From positions 3,315,532 to 3,379,531 of the forward strand of contig NZ_JAHBYN010000001.1 of assembly GCF_019635935.1 (NCBI RefSeq): 64,000 bases of DNA, written 5' to 3'. A model generated the notes under the pieces. The model saw nothing but the letters and a program-made list of their open reading frames with translations, searched no databases and was not told the origin of the DNA. Positions 51,476-60,535 of the stretch are shown here, piece by piece. The DNA comes from Parvibaculum sp. Lineage in GTDB: Bacteria > Pseudomonadota > Alphaproteobacteria > Parvibaculales > Parvibaculaceae. A program made the position numbers and the translations under genes. The stretch's first letter is position 1; each line of letters starts with the position of its first letter.

Positions 51476-52480
51476 ATGCCGAAAAAACTGGAAATCAGCC
51501 GCCGTCACCTGATGATGGGCGCCGGAATCGCGGCGACCGCTTTTGCGGCCGGCGGCGTTCATGTGCGCGCTGATGAAAATTCAGCCGCACCGGATCTCAC
51601 CGGCAAGTCGATCCTCATCACCGGGTGTTCGTCGGGTTTTGGCCGTCTCGGCGCCGAGCATTACGCGCGGCTGGGCGCAAAAGTGTTTGCAACGATGCGC
51701 AACCTGCCGCGCCCCGAGGCCGATGAATTGATGGCGCTCGCCGCGAGCGACGATCTCGACATCACGGTGATCGAAATCGACGTGACCTCGGACGCGCAGG
51801 TCGAGGCAGGCGTTGCCGAAGCGCTCGCGGCGGCGGGCGGCGCGATCGACGTGCTGGTCAACAATGCCGGCATCGCCCTTTCCGGGCCGATCGAAGTCCA
51901 GGACATCGAAGCCACGCGGTTGATCTTCGACACCAATGTGTTCGGCCCGCAGCGGATGATCCGTGCGGTCCTCCCGGCCATGCGCGCCGCCGGCGCCGGA
52001 CAGGTCTTCAATGTCACCTCCCAGCTTGGCCGCCTCATCGTTCCGGGCCTCGCACAATATTCGCCGACCAAGTTCGCGCTCGAGGCGCTCAGCGAGCAGC
52101 TCGCCTATGAGACGGTCACGCAGGGTATCGAAGTGACGATCGTCCAGCCCGGCGGCTACCCGACGAAGATCTGGGAAAACTCGGTTGCCCTCGCGGCCGC
52201 GCTCAAGGCCCGCACGCCGGAGGAATTGCTCGCCGCCTATCCCCAGATGACCGCGTCCATGGGCGTCGCGAGCGGCGGCGGCGACACGGACCCGATGGAT
52301 GTTCCGCGCGCGATCGCCGAAATCATCGCGATGCCGGTCGGCGAACGCCCCTTGCGGCGCCCGGTACACCCGGTCGCGCGCCCGCAGGAACCCATCAACG
52401 AAGTATCGGCGCAGCAACAACTGGCAATGCTCGGCGGCTCGCCCTATGGCCCTTTGGTCAAGGCGGTGCTGACACGCTAG
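51476..52480 (+). CDS. SDR-family oxidoreductase with Tat-like leader
   Basis: This 334-residue short-chain dehydrogenase has T-G-C-S-S-G-F-G near residues 49-56, N-N-A-G, and the Y-S-P-T-K active site. The N-terminus I-S-R-R-H-L-M-M-G-A-G-I-A-A-T-A-F-A-A-G-G is a twin-arginine leader. Export of an NAD(P)-dependent enzyme is unexpected, because the periplasm lacks the cofactor unless it is carried folded with it, as Tat allows. ATG 51476 follows GGAG at 6 bases. It is the last chromosomal gene before the mobile element and precedes the left attachment repeat by 86 bases. Confidence 0.82.
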   Translation: MPKKLEISRRHLMMGAGIAATAFAAGGVHVRADENSAAPDLTGKSILITGCSSGFGRLGAEHYARLGAKVFATMRNLPRPEADELMALAASDDLDITVIEIDVTSDAQVEAGVAEALAAAGGAIDVLVNNAGIALSGPIEVQDIEATRLIFDTNVFGPQRMIRAVLPAMRAAGAGQVFNVTSQLGRLIVPGLAQYSPTKFALEALSEQLAYETVTQGIEVTIVQPGGYPTKIWENSVALAAALKARTPEELLAAYPQMTASMGVASGGGDTDPMDVPRAIAEIIAMPVGERPLRRPVHPVARPQEPINEVSAQQQLAMLGGSPYGPLVKAVLTR

Positions 52481-52565
52481 GCCGGCCATTCCCGAAAGAG
52501 CGGTCGTGCCAGACTGAAGCGGGCGGAATCCGCCGGGTGCGTTTGGTGTGTAAGGCCGGTTGCGC

Positions 52566-52582
52566 TGGCTGGGGGACTAGGA
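52566..52582. repeat. Left attachment site of mobile element
   Basis: TGGCTGGGGGACTAGGA is identical to 62545-62561, the tRNA 3' end; both flanking bases differ. Confidence 0.85.
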
Positions 52583-53083
52583 CCCCCGCGACTCTCTTTT
52601 TCCTTAGAGATAACAGCAACTTACCGGGCGACGGGTATCCAAGTAGCACACATTGGTGACGCATCCTAGATTTACCGATGTTGCGAGGACCTTTAGGATT
52701 GCTGCCACTAAACACTGTCGGCAAAGAGGTTCGACAAATGCTGGAATTTTTTGAAAGAGCTTATTACCACGAATTTGAAAGAAAAGATAAAATAGTAAAC
52801 GGAACAAATCTACCTATTACTGTAATTGCAGCTCTTTATGGCGGTCTTTTCTATATAGCCGACAATTTTATATCAGAACTTGAATCGGTTGGACTTATTG
52901 AGGTTCTTTTTCTTTGTTCTTTTGTCCTAAGTGTATTGCTTATCGTTTTTAGTTCATACTATTTTGCGCACGTAATACACAGTGTATATTACGAATACCT
53001 AGATGAACCGAAGTCTTTAAAAGATTATCACGATGAATTGGTAAGGTTTTACGAGAAAAGCGGCAAAGGTGAGAACTCGACAT

Positions 53084-54330
53084 GGCACCTATGAACCAAA
53101 CGCAGGTGATGCGGCTCTGATGAGATGAGCGGGCGCTACATCTAGTGGGTCTTTGGGGCCGGTTTTCCGGGCGGGCTGGAGGGTTCGGTGACGCTTCCGG
53201 ACTTCGTCCGGCGCAGCTCGCGGCCATGGCCGCGCGAGAGCAAAATCCGCATAAGGACGATGGAAGGGACGGCAACAAGCTCCCGTCGTTTGCCGCTGCC
53301 CTTGGGAATTGGGCGATGGTCCCAGTGGAACTGGAGCTCGGTGAGGTAGCGCCGCAGATGCTCGTTGCTCCAGACATGCCACACGCCCATCTTGGCGCGG
53401 CGGAGAAAGAGGTTGAATGCCTCGGCCGTGTTCACATGGGCGTCGCCGCGCACATATTCCTTCTGGCTGTGACTGACGGAGGCGTGCGCCGCCTGGTCCT
53501 TGCCGGCGGCAATCAGTGCCCTGTCGCCGTCGGTCATCAGGCGAGCTTCCGGCGCCACCATCTCGCGCACCAGAGGTCCGACGGTCGAAGCGCTGCCATC
53601 CGCCATTTCTGCCGTTCGCACGCGCCCGCCGCGCTCGACGGCAACCAGAATCCGCGTCTTGCCGCTGCCGCGGCCGGGAGCGTTGTAGATGAATTTGGCG
53701 GTTTTCTCGCCGTATTTTGCCCGGTTTCTGCGAGACGCCTTGCCGCCGTCGGCAATATCGTCGGCCTCGACAATTCCGGAGAGCTTCGCATCGCCAGCGG
53801 CCGGGTTCATCAGGAGCCGGATGGCATGACCGATTTTCCAGGCGCTGCGCTGCGTGATGCCGAGGTGCCGCGCCAGCGCCGGCGAACTCATGCCCTTGCT
53901 CGACGAGACGATGAGAAAGGCCGCCTGAATCCATGTTGCGATTGGCAGCTTAGTTCCATGGAGCGGTGTTCCGGCTGTGGCGCTGAACTGCCTGCCGCAG
54001 CCGCGGCACTCGTAGAGGCCGGCGCGTCTCGCCGTCAGCGCCCAGTGCTCGCCGGAGCCGCAGAAGGGGCATAGGCGGCCCTCCGGCCAGCGCAGCCACT
54101 CGAAGAGCCGCTGCGCCTCCTCCTCGGTGCGCATGTGCCGCTGCAGGTCCGTCAGCGAACGGATGCTTATGGGGTCGAACCGCCTCGTCATGCCGTCAAG
54201 ACTAACCCCGGATGCCTCTACAAGATATTGATTTGCTGGGAGCCGGGACGGAAAGACCCCGATGAAACGCCTAATCCATTGATTGGAAAGAGCTTATCCG
54301 GATGGCACCTGCGTTTGGTTCATAGGTGCG
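53084..54330. mobile_element. IS1595-family insertion sequence
   Basis: The 1247-bp element has 24-bp perfect inverted repeats (53085-53108 and 54306-54329), one base in from each end. CTCGACAT flanks it at 53076-53083 and 54331-54338 as an 8-bp target duplication, the length usual for this family. Intact repeats and an open transposase suggest recent insertion. Confidence 0.92.
53142..54191 (-). CDS. IS1595-family transposase
   Basis: This 349-residue transposase has an N-terminal zinc ribbon (C-P-F-C-G at about 41-45 and C-R-G-C-G-R-Q-F-S at about 62-70), and the DDE-type catalytic core of the ISXO2-like family. The core shows E-A-D-D near the first aspartate, M-T-D-G-D-R-A-L for the second, and H-V-N-T-A-E-A-F for the glutamate. 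It cuts and rejoins the element ends. The gene fills most of the IS. The C-terminus is Pro/Lys-rich. Confidence 0.92.
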   Translation of the reverse strand: MTRRFDPISIRSLTDLQRHMRTEEEAQRLFEWLRWPEGRLCPFCGSGEHWALTARRAGLYECRGCGRQFSATAGTPLHGTKLPIATWIQAAFLIVSSSKGMSSPALARHLGITQRSAWKIGHAIRLLMNPAAGDAKLSGIVEADDIADGGKASRRNRAKYGEKTAKFIYNAPGRGSGKTRILVAVERGGRVRTAEMADGSASTVGPLVREMVAPEARLMTDGDRALIAAGKDQAAHASVSHSQKEYVRGDAHVNTAEAFNLFLRRAKMGVWHVWSNEHLRRYLTELQFHWDHRPIPKGSGKRRELVAVPSIVLMRILLSRGHGRELRRTKSGSVTEPSSPPGKPAPKTH

Positions 54331-54801
54331 CTCGACATATCTGGCAAAGAAAGACTTTGAAGAATACGCAAAGGATAACTACACAAAATGCGCAACAGTC
54401 AATTACAATAGAAATATTGAGAAGTCATATCTCAAACATAAAGGGCAAGTTTATTTATTTTATTCAATGCCATTTGTTTTTCTCTGTGCCCTCCTTCTGT
54501 TGTTGGGCAAGTTCAACGACAAGGAATTTTTCGGAATCGACAATGTTGAGCGTGAGGCAACCATGGAGCAGGAGATGACAGACGACGACAAGAAGCCTAC
54601 AGAGCAGGAGACCAAACCGGCGACGCTGGAAAAGCCGGTCGGGCCGCCAACGCGCCAAATCAAAGAAGGTTTCGACCCGCGGAAAGTAAAAAATAGCGAT
54701 GATGACTAGCGTCTGACCGCCAAGATGGACGGGCACCAGAACTTTGGTGTCCGTCCAATTGTGGTCGCGACTTTAACGGCGGCAAGGCACTGGGGCGGGG
54801 A

Positions 54802-57684
54802 ATGACACCGGAAGAATTTGTTGCGAAATGGAAGGCCAGCACGCTCACAGAGCGCGCGGCGTCCCAGAGCCAGTTTCTAGACCTTTGTAAGGTGTTAGGA
54901 GAGCCTTCCCCCTCCGAGATGGACCCTTCCGGCGCGACCTATGCCTTTGAGAAGGGGGCCAGCAAGGCGACGGGCGCAAGCGGCTGGGCCGACGTATGGA
55001 AGCAAGGCTTCTTCGCTTGGGAATACAAGGGCAAGGGAAAAGACCTTGATGCTGCCTTTGCGCAACTCCAGCAATACTCTGGTGCGCTCGGCAATCCTCC
55101 TCTCCTCGTGGTCTCCGATATGTCACGTTTCCGCGTCACGACGGCGTGGACGAACACAGTTTCCAAGACCTACGAGCTGACGCTTGACGACCTGCTTGAC
55201 CCGGCAAAACGTCAAGTTCTCAAATGGGTTTTGTCCGACCCAGAAAAACTCAAGCCCGGACAAACCCGCCAGGCGTTGACTGAAGACGCCGCCCAGAAGT
55301 TCGCTGTTCTTGCCCGCAGGTTGCGGGAACGAGGCTATGACCCACACCGCGTGGCGCACTTCGTCAACCGGCTTGTCTTTTGTATGTTCGCGGAGGATGC
55401 GGACCTGCTGCCGAATAAAATGTTCCAGCGGATGGTGGAGGCATCAATTCCCGACCCCGGCCGATTTGAGTCGATGGCACGGAAGCTATTCGACGCGATG
55501 AAGTCCGGTGGACTTGTCGGGTTCGAGTCCGTTCAGTGGTTTAACGGTGGGCTCTTTGACGACGACGATGCGCTGCCGCTCGACAAGGAAGATTTGAAGC
55601 AGGTGCTCGCGGCTTCAGAACTGGTTTGGACAGAAATCGACCCGTCAATTTTGGGCACATTGTTTGAGCGTGGCCTTGACCCTGATAAACGCAGCCAACT
55701 CGGCGCGCACTACACCGACCGGGATAAAATTCTCCACATCATCGAGCCTGTTGTTGTGCGCCCCCTTCTCGCCGAGTGGGCCGCTGTGCGCCCCGAAATT
55801 GAGGAGATACTTATCAAGGCCGACGAGGCAGCGCGAAAAGCAGCTACGACGCGCGCGGGCGCTAAGGCTGCTGTCTTCACCCGGCAACGGAATAACTTGA
55901 AGGCAACTGCGGAATCGAAATTCCGCACTTTTCTGGAGCGGCTTCGCGCTTTCCGCGTCCTTGACCCTGCTTGTGGTTCGGGAAATTTCCTTTATTTGTC
56001 CCTGCTCGCCCTCAAGGATATTGAGCATCGTGTGAGCGTGGAAGGCGAAGCGCTTGGGCTCGACCGTCAGTTTCCAGAGATTGGCCCTGAATGCGTCCTT
56101 GGAATCGAAATAAATCCTTACGCTGCCGAGCTTGCGCGCGTCAGCGTTTGGATTGGCGAAATTCAGTGGATGAAACGCAATGGTTTTGGCGTTCGCACAA
56201 ATCCAATTCTGACGAACCTCGACACGATTCAGAATCGAGACGCAATTCTAAATCCGGATGGCTCCGAGGTTGATTGGCCTACTGCCGACGTTGTCGTCGG
56301 AAACCCTCCGTTCCTAGGCGGAAAGCTTCTCCGTTCATTGCTCGGCGACAGCTATGTCGAACAGTTGTTTAGAGCCTATGAAGGACGAGTTCCCGCCGAA
56401 GCTGATTTGGTTTGCTACTGGTTTACCAAAGCGTTTGAACAATTGTTCGCGGGACGTTTGTCACGCGCGGGCCTAGTGGCCACCAACTCCATTCGTGGTG
56501 GTGCCAACAGACGTATTTTAGATTCTATTGCGCGGGAAGGCATCATATTCGATGCGTCGGCGGACGAGCCTTGGGTCGTCGATGGCGCATCCGTCAGAGT
56601 GTCGCTTGTCGCTTTCGCGAAATCCGCTGGCGGGTTGCCGGTTCATCTCAATGGAAAACCCGTGTTGCGTGTGAACGCGGATTTGACAGCCTCGGCTGCG
56701 GACCTAACAGCGGCTGTCAAACTGCCGGAGAACGCAGGTGTGGCGTTTATGGGCGATACTAAGGGCGGCGCGTTTGACGTATCCGGAGAGCAAGCCCGTC
56801 AGTGGCTCGTATTGCCGGTGAATCCGAACGGTCGGCCCAATTCCGATGTGCTGAAGCCATGGATTAATGGGATGGACCTCACACGTAGGCCAGCGGACAA
56901 GTGGATAATCGATTTTGGCTGGTCGATGGACGAGGCGTCTGCGGCGCTCTATGAGGCACCATTCGGATATGCTTTAGCGGCTGTAAAGCCCGAGCGAGAG
57001 AAGAACCGGCGCGACCTTTACCGCCTGAACTGGTGGCGGCACGTTGAGCCACGTCCGGGAATGTGGCAAGCCTTGTCGGGGGTAACTCGCTACATCGCGA
57101 CCGCACGCGTTTCCAAGTTCCGACTGTTTTCATGGTGCCACAGTAAGGTTGTTCCGGACTCGGCGGCAATTGTTGTGGCGCGCGATGACGATACGACATT
57201 CGGCATCCTTCATAGCCGTTTTCATGAGATATGGGCGCTTCGTCTCGGGAGTAGCCTCGAAGACCGCCCCAGATATACACCGAGCACAACATTTGAAACC
57301 TTTCCTTTTCCCGATGAACTGACTCCAAATTTGCCCTCATCGTCCTTTGCCAAGAATCCCCGCGCGCTTGCAATTGCTGCGGCGGCAAAAACTCTCGATG
57401 AGTTGCGTCGTAATTGGCTCAACCCTCCAGACCTCGTTGATGTCGTATCGGAAGTTGTGCCCGGCTATCCAGAGCGCGTATTGCCGAAAAACGACAATGC
57501 GGAAAAAGTTCTCAGGAATCGCACACTGACAAATCTCTATAACGAACGACCAACATGGCTCGACAACGCACACCGGGACCTAGATGCCGCCGTCGCGTCT
57601 GCCTATGGTTGGCCTGTCGATATTTCGGATGACGATGCGCTGGTGGCGCTTTTGGCGTTGAATCAGGAACGGGTGCTGGTCTGA
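54802..57684 (+). CDS. MmeI-like type IIG restriction-modification enzyme
   Basis: This 960-residue single-chain enzyme combines DNA cleavage and adenine methylation. The nuclease motif is exactly D-x9-E-x-K: Asp64, Glu74 and Lys76 in A-W-E-Y-K-G-K, as in MmeI. A helical connector leads to the methyltransferase with motif I D-P-A-C-G-S-G-N-F (388-396) and motif IV N-P-P-F (501-504), then a target-recognition region (about 620-830) and a C-terminal helical region. Because cleavage and modification are in one protein, no separate methyltransferase gene is needed. The recognition site is unknown. It starts about 92 bases after the split membrane gene, without a clear ribosome-binding site beyond GGGGCGGGG. 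Confidence 0.92.
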   Translation: MTPEEFVAKWKASTLTERAASQSQFLDLCKVLGEPSPSEMDPSGATYAFEKGASKATGASGWADVWKQGFFAWEYKGKGKDLDAAFAQLQQYSGALGNPPLLVVSDMSRFRVTTAWTNTVSKTYELTLDDLLDPAKRQVLKWVLSDPEKLKPGQTRQALTEDAAQKFAVLARRLRERGYDPHRVAHFVNRLVFCMFAEDADLLPNKMFQRMVEASIPDPGRFESMARKLFDAMKSGGLVGFESVQWFNGGLFDDDDALPLDKEDLKQVLAASELVWTEIDPSILGTLFERGLDPDKRSQLGAHYTDRDKILHIIEPVVVRPLLAEWAAVRPEIEEILIKADEAARKAATTRAGAKAAVFTRQRNNLKATAESKFRTFLERLRAFRVLDPACGSGNFLYLSLLALKDIEHRVSVEGEALGLDRQFPEIGPECVLGIEINPYAAELARVSVWIGEIQWMKRNGFGVRTNPILTNLDTIQNRDAILNPDGSEVDWPTADVVVGNPPFLGGKLLRSLLGDSYVEQLFRAYEGRVPAEADLVCYWFTKAFEQLFAGRLSRAGLVATNSIRGGANRRILDSIAREGIIFDASADEPWVVDGASVRVSLVAFAKSAGGLPVHLNGKPVLRVNADLTASAADLTAAVKLPENAGVAFMGDTKGGAFDVSGEQARQWLVLPVNPNGRPNSDVLKPWINGMDLTRRPADKWIIDFGWSMDEASAALYEAPFGYALAAVKPEREKNRRDLYRLNWWRHVEPRPGMWQALSGVTRYIATARVSKFRLFSWCHSKVVPDSAAIVVARDDDTTFGILHSRFHEIWALRLGSSLEDRPRYTPSTTFETFPFPDELTPNLPSSSFAKNPRALAIAAAAKTLDELRRNWLNPPDLVDVVSEVVPGYPERVLPKNDNAEKVLRNRTLTNLYNERPTWLDNAHRDLDAAVASAYGWPVDISDDDALVALLALNQERVLV

Positions 57685-57745
57685 CAATCAGCGCTCGTTG
57701 TCGTCCTCAATGTGAAACTTTCTGACGTTCAAACAAATAGATTCC

Positions 57746-57798
57746 GAGGTAGACGGACGGACGCTTCCCCTTAGGGGGAGCGTCCGTCCGTCTACCTC
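57746..57798. repeat. Long near-perfect hairpin upstream of repA-like gene
   Basis: Two 25-base arms (57746-57770 and 57774-57798), complementary except for one G-T pair, close a TTA loop. They include GACGGACGCTTC, the core of a second hairpin at 59201 on the other side of the RepA-like gene. It could terminate the restriction gene or be part of a replication origin. Confidence 0.7.
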
Positions 57799-57857
57799 CA
57801 AAGCCCCTCCGAGTTCCTTGGTGCCTAGCGTTGATACATCTTCAACGCCTTCCTGTG

Positions 57858-58046
57858 ATGCTATCCGCCAGCAATGTCGCGGCTGTCGTGACAACCGACC
57901 ACTCGGATAGATGTGCTGTGTGTGGAAACCTTTTCCTAACCAGTTTTGGAAAAAGCGCCCTTCATTCTCACCCAATCCGACCGGACGAAATCAAATCCTG
58001 TTTCAGCGGGCACTTCCCGTTGATTTCAGACAGGAGTAGAGAATGA
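57858..58046 (+). CDS. Possible small protein overlapping repA-like start
   Basis: A 62-codon frame begins M-L-S-A-S-N-V-A-A-V-V-T-T-D-H-S-D and contains C-A-V-C-G-N and an H-S-H. Its stop overlaps the RepA-like ATG as ATGA, suggesting translational coupling. Conservation is untested, the start has no strong ribosome-binding site, and it may be chance. The rest of the 358-base gap after the restriction gene holds only the hairpin. Confidence 0.3.
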   Translation: MLSASNVAAVVTTDHSDRCAVCGNLFLTSFGKSALHSHPIRPDEIKSCFSGHFPLISDRSRE

Positions 58047-59194
58047 CCGACACGCTAGACGACGACTACATGGATATCTTGAACTCGCTGACGGGAATGG
58101 ACTCTGGTGACACAGAGAGCAATGGCACCGCCGCGACACCCCCAAGAATCATCCCAGAAGATGTGAACCAGCGCCTTCAGGTAGCTTGTGCTGGGACAAG
58201 TTTTCTGACGCTCGAAGACTTGAGGAATCAGCCCCTCCCGGAACACTTAATCGAGGGGCTTTTGGTTGAAAAAACCCTGTCTTCCCTGTATGGCCCGTCA
58301 GGCTTCGGAAAGAGCTTTATCGCCTTGGACTGGGCGATGGCCATTGCTACTGGCCGACCGGTCTGGGAGCGCGAAGTTCAGGCGGGCCTTGTTCTTTATG
58401 TTGTCGCGGAAGGGGAAGGCGGTTTTCCTCTCCGCACGACTGCGTGGGAGGTCGCCAACGGCGTCGCCAATCCGCCCTCCGCAATCATCTTCGAGTATGT
58501 GCCGCTGGACCTTTCCGACCAGATACAGGTCCAGACTTTTATGGATAGGGCTCGTGCGCTTGCGGAACAAGTCGATGTTCCGTTGTCTCTAATCGTCCTG
58601 GATACGCTGGCGCGCTGTATGAGCGGCAACGAAAGCGCAACAGACGACATGAAAACTGCGGTCGAAGGTGCGGACACTATCAGGCGGGAGCTGGACACAT
58701 CTGTCCTCCTTGTCCACCACAGCCGGAAGGACGACGGCGAGGTTATGAGGGGAAGTTCAGCGTTGTGGGCAAGCCTTCAAACCATCGTCAACATCAAGAA
58801 GGGGCAGGTTGACGGCGAAATCATCGCCGTCGTGAAGAAGCAAAAAGACGGACCGGAAGAAGCATTCCGCTTATCGCTCGACCCGGTTGAATGCGGAATG
58901 GATGAGTCCGGAAAACCGCTCGATAGTCTCGCGGTGCGCTTCATCGAAGTTGTGGACGAAGTTAAGTCGCCACGTCGTTTGCGTAGTCCCGACCATCTCA
59001 CTCCCAGTGAGGAGTCAATGCTCTCGCTACTCGACGACAATCCAGAGGGAGTCACCCGCAAGGAGTGGCACGCCTTGGGAGAAATGGTTGGCGTTGGTAC
59101 GGGGCGCTCCGCCACTCGCAACGAAGCAATAAAATCGCTTCAGAGGAAAGGGCGCATACGTGAGGACGATGGTCGTTTCTTCGTCGTGTCGTGA
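58043..59194 (+). CDS. RepA-like AAA ATPase/helicase
   Basis: This 383-residue protein resembles the RepA/DnaB-related hexameric ATPases of plasmids and integrative elements (AAA_25 group). It has Walker A G-P-S-G-F-G-K-S at about residue 84, L-Y-V-V-A-E-G-E-G, Walker B-like L-I-V-L-D-T-L-A-R-C at about 186, V-H-H-S-R-K, and a C-terminal winged-helix-like region. It could unwind DNA to copy the excised element. CAGGAG lies 9 bases before the ATG. It is flanked by related hairpins at 57746 and 59201. Confidence 0.82.
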   Translation: MTDTLDDDYMDILNSLTGMDSGDTESNGTAATPPRIIPEDVNQRLQVACAGTSFLTLEDLRNQPLPEHLIEGLLVEKTLSSLYGPSGFGKSFIALDWAMAIATGRPVWEREVQAGLVLYVVAEGEGGFPLRTTAWEVANGVANPPSAIIFEYVPLDLSDQIQVQTFMDRARALAEQVDVPLSLIVLDTLARCMSGNESATDDMKTAVEGADTIRRELDTSVLLVHHSRKDDGEVMRGSSALWASLQTIVNIKKGQVDGEIIAVVKKQKDGPEEAFRLSLDPVECGMDESGKPLDSLAVRFIEVVDEVKSPRRLRSPDHLTPSEESMLSLLDDNPEGVTRKEWHALGEMVGVGTGRSATRNEAIKSLQRKGRIREDDGRFFVVS

Positions 59195-59200
59195 CGAACT

Positions 59201-59233
59201 GACGGACGCTTCCTTTAAGGCGAAGCGTCCGTC
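59201..59233. repeat. Hairpin downstream of repA-like gene
   Basis: GACGGACGCTTC (59201-59212) pairs perfectly with 59222-59233 around a 9-base loop. The same core lies in the 57746 hairpin. It may end the RepA-like transcript or be an origin site. Nothing else is seen up to the relaxase at 59404. Confidence 0.65.
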
Positions 59234-59403
59234 CGTTTCCGTCATTGCGTCGCAGACCCGACATTTGTGAGCGCTACTTCGGAGCGCAGAACAAATATAG
59301 TCGGTCACTAGGTATTCTCACTTGCTAATCACCACCAAATAAACCTACAGCGCCAGTTGTCATTTGAAATTCCACCCCTAGGTCAACATCGAAAGGGGAT
59401 GGT

Positions 59404-60525
59404 ATGGCGCTACAATTTCTTCATGTCGACACGGTTGCCCGGTCTGTGCCCAAAAAGGCAACGACGAAGCGATGGGCGCTGTCCGACGTGCTTGCGGAAG
59501 CAAACCGGGTCGATGATGCGTGCCCCCATATAGAGAAACCGCAGATGCCCACGAGACTCTATGGGGTGCCACTCTCGATAGTTGAAAGTGCGGCGTTGAG
59601 GAGGGCCAACGATGCGCGCGACGCAATGGGCCGCAGGTTACGCAAAGATGCGCCGGTGATGATTGCGGGTGTTACCAGCTACCCTATTCGCGTGACAGAA
59701 CTCGATGAAACGACGCGCGTTGACCTCGCGGCGTGGGAGAAGCGCACAACGGGATGGTTGCGGAGCCGCTTTGGTGACGGGCTTGCGTCGGTAATACGGC
59801 ACACCGACGAGGAATTTCCTCACCTACATTTTTTTGTTGTTCCGGAGTTGACGGACGCAATGTCGCTCAATCTAGAGGCTGTTCATCCGGGAATTGGCGC
59901 GCGCGAACTCGCGAAACGCGCCGGCAAAAGCAACAAGGAAGCGAACCGGTCATATTGCGAGGCGATGCGCGCATTACAGAACGATTTCCATGAGGCGGTG
60001 GGCATCTTCCACGGCCACTTGAGACACGGCCCGAGGCGGCGTCGCCTCTCGCGAGGCGCGTATCTCTCGGAACAACAAGAGGCACAACGGAGGGCCAAGC
60101 TTATGAATAAGGTTGAAAACGAACTGGCGGACCTCGAAATGCTGCGAGTTGAGGTCGCGCTCAACTCACGCGCTCGCGAACGGGTGGACATTCTCGAAGT
60201 GGAGAATCGAAGCTTGCGAGAAGAGGTGGAGAGGAAAACTCTTGCGGCCGAGACTGCTTCACGAGAAGCGGAGACGCTGCGGAAGGATAAGAGCGTCCTT
60301 CGTGCCGCCGCCGCGCATTCGGCAAAGGTCATCTTTCACTTTGTTGGTCTTATCGTGAGCGGCGAAGAAAAATATCGTTCCTTCTTCATGTCCTGCCCGC
60401 TTCCCCACGGCGTTCACCCGGAGCCGTGGGAACGACTCCGCCTGTTCTTGTTCGGGTCCAAGGACACGCCAGACGCCCGTGCGCGTTCTAGAAAGCGTGC
60501 TGACGACGAAAGGACGCACACCTAG
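59404..60525 (+). CDS. MobV/Pre-type relaxase
   Basis: This 373-residue protein carries the histidine motif of plasmid mobilisation enzymes of the Mob_Pre family: R-H-T-D-E-E-F-P-H-L-H-F-F-V-V-P with His133, His140 and His142 near the metal site. The family nicks DNA at oriT and starts transfer with help from another conjugative element. Residues about 235-310 form a long coiled coil, and the C-terminus is basic. The N-terminal nucleophile region is less clear. GAAAGGGGATGGT precedes the ATG. It is the basis for calling the island mobilisable; oriT itself is not recognised but could lie in the 209 bases upstream. Confidence 0.82.
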   Translation: MALQFLHVDTVARSVPKKATTKRWALSDVLAEANRVDDACPHIEKPQMPTRLYGVPLSIVESAALRRANDARDAMGRRLRKDAPVMIAGVTSYPIRVTELDETTRVDLAAWEKRTTGWLRSRFGDGLASVIRHTDEEFPHLHFFVVPELTDAMSLNLEAVHPGIGARELAKRAGKSNKEANRSYCEAMRALQNDFHEAVGIFHGHLRHGPRRRRLSRGAYLSEQQEAQRRAKLMNKVENELADLEMLRVEVALNSRARERVDILEVENRSLREEVERKTLAAETASREAETLRKDKSVLRAAAAHSAKVIFHFVGLIVSGEEKYRSFFMSCPLPHGVHPEPWERLRLFLFGSKDTPDARARSRKRADDERTHT

Positions 60526-60535
60526 TGATTCTTCT

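Larger units (their letters stand above)
52738..54709 (+). pseudogene. Small membrane-protein gene split by IS1595-family element
   Basis: The 5' part (52738-53083) and 3' part (54339-54709) rejoin in frame if the IS and one target copy are removed; the codon TAT spans the junction. The restored protein would have about 238 residues: two transmembrane segments near residues 28-42 and 50-70, a basic/acidic helical region, a third segment (Y-S-M-P-F-V-F-L-C-A-L-L-L-L-L) and a charged tail. I do not recognise the family. The A/T-rich composition differs sharply from the host. Next to a restriction-modification gene, it could have been a membrane effector of a defence system; this is speculation. 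GAGG precedes the ATG. After insertion the N-terminal part ends at 53094. Confidence 0.75.

Noticed and set aside
52678..52737. Upstream extension of the split membrane gene
   Set aside because: ATG 52738 has GAGG upstream and begins a plausible helix; the added residues look non-coding.
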